This document shows positions 60,619 through 64,000 of a stretch of DNA of 64,000 nt, piece after piece (within the stretch, counting starts at the first letter, position 1; each line of letters starts with the position of its first letter). The translations under genes and the position numbers were made by a program. A model generated the notes under the pieces. The model was given only the letters and a program-made list of their open reading frames with translations, had not been told where the DNA came from and ran no database searches. The stretch spans positions 16,399,001 through 16,463,000 of the forward strand of contig NC_083390.1 of assembly GCF_031755915.1 (NCBI RefSeq). The letters run 5' to 3'. The DNA is from Ziziphus jujuba. Taxonomy: Eukaryota > Streptophyta > Magnoliopsida > Rosales > Rhamnaceae.

Positions 60619-63471
60619 TGTAACATCCCGTATCAAAAATACACATGATTAAACAAATTTGACCAAGTTGACTAAGTTTGACCAAGTGAATAATATGTGG
60701 ACCCAAGTTGAATTTTTCAATAGCCAATATTATTGGTTTGACTGAGGTACCATTGTATAGATCTCGTCGATACGAGTTCATAGACTGGCGGCACACCAAA
60801 TTCTGAGTTACGAATAAAAAATTATGGTTTTAAGAAGTTTTAATCATAAGTTTTAAATCAGTATCCAAGCCAGTCCCCAGTTTTTGTCTGTTAGTGACCC
60901 AAGGCTTTATATAAGCCTAGGTAAACATGTCAAACAGGAAACAAAGTCCAAAATATCCATTTCTTCCCAAAAACCCGAGAAATTCTCTCCTCAGACCCGT
61001 GAGTCCGAACTGGATCGTTTCGAACCGTTTGCTGTCGAACCGGGTCACCGTTGTTTTGCCTATTTCTGGCCAACCACCACTTACACGCGCCACCAAACTA
61101 GAAAGGTCACTTGAAGGGGAGCTCAGTCGTGAAATTTCACAGTAAGAAGTGGCCGGCCGTGCCCAGATCGGGTCGGCGAAATCCATAGCAGCCGGCGAGG
61201 TGGGTTGCCGGGCTTTCTCATTTCTCGGCCTTTTCAGGCTAACCCATACACCTTTTCCACTATTTTCAACCCCTCTGAGCTCATTTCCGTGGTTATTTTT
61301 TCCAGATTCTTCACCGTTTGAAAGATCCGACAATGGGAAATTCGACCGATGCTTCAACAGTGTTTTCCGACCACCGGAGGAAACTTTGGACCAAGGTGAG
61401 CATACTGGTAGGTTCCTTGTCTCTTGGGCTTTCCTTCAATATAAACTTTGTGAATTTTGGAGGTCGTTTGATAATTTTTCTATTTTTGGATCACTTAGTT
61501 AATTTTCGGATAAGTTGGGAACTGTGTTTGGACAAAATAGGTCAAATTAGTTAAAATTGGAGTTGAATTAGTGAAATTGGATATTATTAGGACCCATTAG
61601 GTGGTTCGATTTTGAAATATTAGGCTTCGGGTGAAAATCCCCAATTTTAGGTACCGGGTCCTAAGGACATGCGGTATAATTGGACTGTCCGATGTCCAAT
61701 TTATGCAATTTTGTAGTACTGTAAATCATTTTGAGACATTTGGGCTATACAAGTGTCTCTGGTTTAGTTGTTTGGAGCCTGAAAAATATTTTATCATATT
61801 ACAGGCACTCGAGTTGAGCCTGGAGGCGATCTTGTAGAGGAGCAGACATGAGTATCTACAGTATTGTGAGTGGTTATTAGTTTTAAAAATGTTTTGGGTA
61901 TATAGTATAATATATATATGTGGTTTGATTATTTTACGTATACCTATCGTTTGATTTGAATGTTCATTCTATGGATGCATGAGGATCTGCTTTTACATAT
62001 ATGTGTTATCCTTTTATATGACTTTTGTCAATATTTTAAATGTTTGGCAATTCTAATGAGTTCACGAATGAACTTGTGGTATTTAAATATTTTGGTATTT
62101 GAATTGAGGTTTTAAATCACTTTGGAATCGATTTGAGAAGGCATATTGAAAATTATATAATTTTAAGCATGTTCAAATATTTTATAAATTTTTAGATGCT
62201 TAAAATCGGTTTATGTTGAATATATTTCACTGTGGTATTTTCTTATTTTAGTAAGAAATCATGATTTGAAGTTTTTTTTGAAATATTTAGACAAGCGGTT
62301 GGGCGTGAATATTAAATTATGATTTATGATACGGTAAGATATTGTATCGGTTATTTTAAATTGATGTACTGTATAGTACTAGAGTTTGGTTTAGTATTAT
62401 ATTACAGCGTGCTGTGTTTACCACGGTGCCGTGAGGTTGGTATCATCCAATGGTTATCTATTATTATCACGGATTGTGAGGTCGAGTTTATCCGACGGTT
62501 TATTATTATTACCACGGTGCCGTGAGGTTGGTATCATCCAATGGTTTATTATTGCCACGGACCGTGAGGTTGGGTACGTCCCGACGGTTAATTGATATTT
62601 TCACGACACCTTTCATATATTGAGGTTCGTGAGATGGGTGTCTCCCACGGGTTACAGATTGGTATATCGTTTGGTACATTGTGTACGTTTGAACATATTG
62701 TTGATTTACAAACATTGTGGTGATTTCTGCATTTCATATTTATTTGGTGGAACTGTATTTATTATATTTTATGCTCAAATATTTATATCTTGATTTGAGA
62801 CATTTTATAATATTACAATGATTGTTCATTTTATATTTGAGCATCGGTTTTATGATATAGTAAATTAGGATACAAGTTTGAGTTTTGTGAAATGATTTTT
62901 AAACGGGGAACTTTTCAAACGAGTGTAACGAGAGATCTTGAGAGAAATATTTTGCAGAAATAAATTACTATTTTCTATTATACTATGCCACTCACTTAGA
63001 TTTCTTTATCTCACATTTTATTGTTTTAAATTCGTTCCCCTAGGCCCAGGCAGCTAGTAGCAGTCTACCTCGCACACAACTTATCATTTTGTTCCTTCCA
63101 CGATAGCAGCCGTATTTACCTCTCCTTTATCTATTGTTATTTTGTGGATTTATTTATTACTTATTTGTACTCCTGGACTTCGTTGATACTCTTAGAATGC
63201 TCTGATTTTAGATATGGGACTCAGTAGAGACCATGGTACTTATGCGTGTAGTTATGGCCTGTAGTACAGTAGACCGGTTGTAAACTTTATGCTGTTGTGG
63301 ATTTTTTTTTTTTTTATATACATATTGAGGTATTATTGTTATCTCTTTTGTTTGTTGTCCACATTTTAAGATGAGGTTCCATTGGATATTTTCTAAGGAT
63401 TGTCCAGTGGGACTTCACTAGGCAGGGCCACCCGGGGGATCCTGGGAAGGTTCCCAGGACGGGTCTTGTCA
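60619..63471 (+). mobile_element. 2.85-kb solo LTR, copy 2, nested in an older relative
   Basis: It begins TGTAACATCCCGTATC and ends GGTCTTGTCA, and is flanked by a perfect 5-bp direct repeat TCATG (60614-60618 and 63472-63476). It matches copy 1 (42361-45208) along its whole length by eye, including the palindromic short-repeat array. TTTATATAAGC near 60907 is the likely TATA box. Without gag-pol and with intact flanking duplication it is a true solo LTR. Frames such as 60927-61145 correspond to frames in copy 1 but are LTR sequence. Confidence 0.88.
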
Positions 63472-64000
63472 TCATGGCCTCACTCTATCGGACACACCCA
63501 GATCGGGCCAGTGAAGTCGCGACAGTGCCATCTTAGGTCACTGATGGGTTGGTTGGAATTTGACCATTCTAGGCTCACCCATACACCTTTCCCCCCTCTT
63601 CTCTCAATTTGTGGACTCTTTGAATCCATTTTTATGCTCTGTTTGTCAAGATTCCTCACTATTGAAGAGATCTATTAATGGGGAATTTGATCGAGTTTTT
63701 CGATAAGTTTTTCAGCCACCAGTGACTCTTTTTGACTGAGATCAACACATCATTGTATTCCTTATCTGTTAAGATTTTAGTTCGTATAAAGTTTGTAAAT
63801 TTTAGATGTTATTTGATTTTTTTTCCCATTTTTGGGTTAATTACTTAAATACCAGGTAAATTTGGACTATATTTAGATCAAAATTCGTCAAATTAGATAA
63901 AACTGTAATTTGATCAGTGTAATTAAATATTAGTAAGATCTATTAGAATATTCAATTTCATAAAGTGACCTTCAGGTGAAAATTTTCAATTTTGGGTACT
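63472..64000 (+). mobile_element. Old diverged copy of the 2.85-kb LTR family, right part (runs off the window)
   Basis: After the target repeat, the sequence continues where the left part stopped: CACCCAGATCGGGCCAGTGA, AGGCTCACCCATACACCTTT, CAAGATTCCTCA and GGTGAAAATTTTCAATTTTG. These follow the order of copy 1 from about 42880 to 43380. The end lies beyond 64000. Confidence 0.75.

Noticed and set aside
1..64000. CRISPR array, phage, operon or biosynthetic cluster
   Set aside because: The window has spliced plant genes and plant retroelements. None of the tandem repeats has the repeat-spacer regularity of CRISPR, and no group of cooperating genes is present.

Overview
This window is nuclear plant DNA, most likely from a eudicot. 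It is very AT-rich and gene-poor. It has GT-AG spliced coding DNA, abundant LTR, LINE and MITE sequence, Cassandra-type TRIMs, and long AT, CT and CA microsatellites. The species cannot be named from the sequence alone. Only one gene is clearly intact: an eight-exon ACT-domain-repeat gene of the ACR4 type on the minus strand (coding 9540-11599, 444 residues). Its 5' UTR is interrupted by an intron. A small serine-rich ORF at 5615-5971 (minus) may be a second gene of unknown function.

Layout. 1-3370: decayed LINE on the minus strand, running off the left edge at its reverse transcriptase. 3371-9539: AT-rich DNA with the small serine-rich ORF. 9540-about 12900: ACR4-like gene and its leader. 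13000-32900: about 20 kb without a recognisable gene, holding microsatellites, several tandem duplications, a cluster of ACGT-core motifs (17600-18430) and an Emigrant-like MITE (25611-26293). 32896-34631: two short TRIM retrotransposons side by side. The first is a Cassandra element with 5S rRNA-like sequence in both LTRs. The second is a rearranged element with alternating full and partial LTRs. About 36900-39370: decayed Ty3/Gypsy pol. 39972-46946: a small TIR element, two long-TIR foldback elements, and a 2.85-kb LTR-like repeat.

47491-53715 is the most informative stretch. A cytosolic sulfotransferase pseudogene is interrupted by a nearly intact Ty1/Copia element of the Tnt1-94 type (48352-53285). 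About 410 bp of nearly identical sulfotransferase sequence lies on both sides of the element, and the outer end of its 3' LTR is clipped. This is not a simple insertion. 53716-60110: AT-rich DNA with a decayed Cassandra LTR, a (CT)n-bearing tandem repeat, a hairpin and a second Emigrant-like MITE. 60111-64000: an old copy of the 2.85-kb LTR family, split by a younger solo LTR of the same family (60619-63471) with a perfect 5-bp target duplication (TCATG).

I found no CRISPR, operon or phage-like system and no convincing new protein system. What is unusual here is structural: nested and rearranged retroelements, and a sulfotransferase locus broken by one of them.
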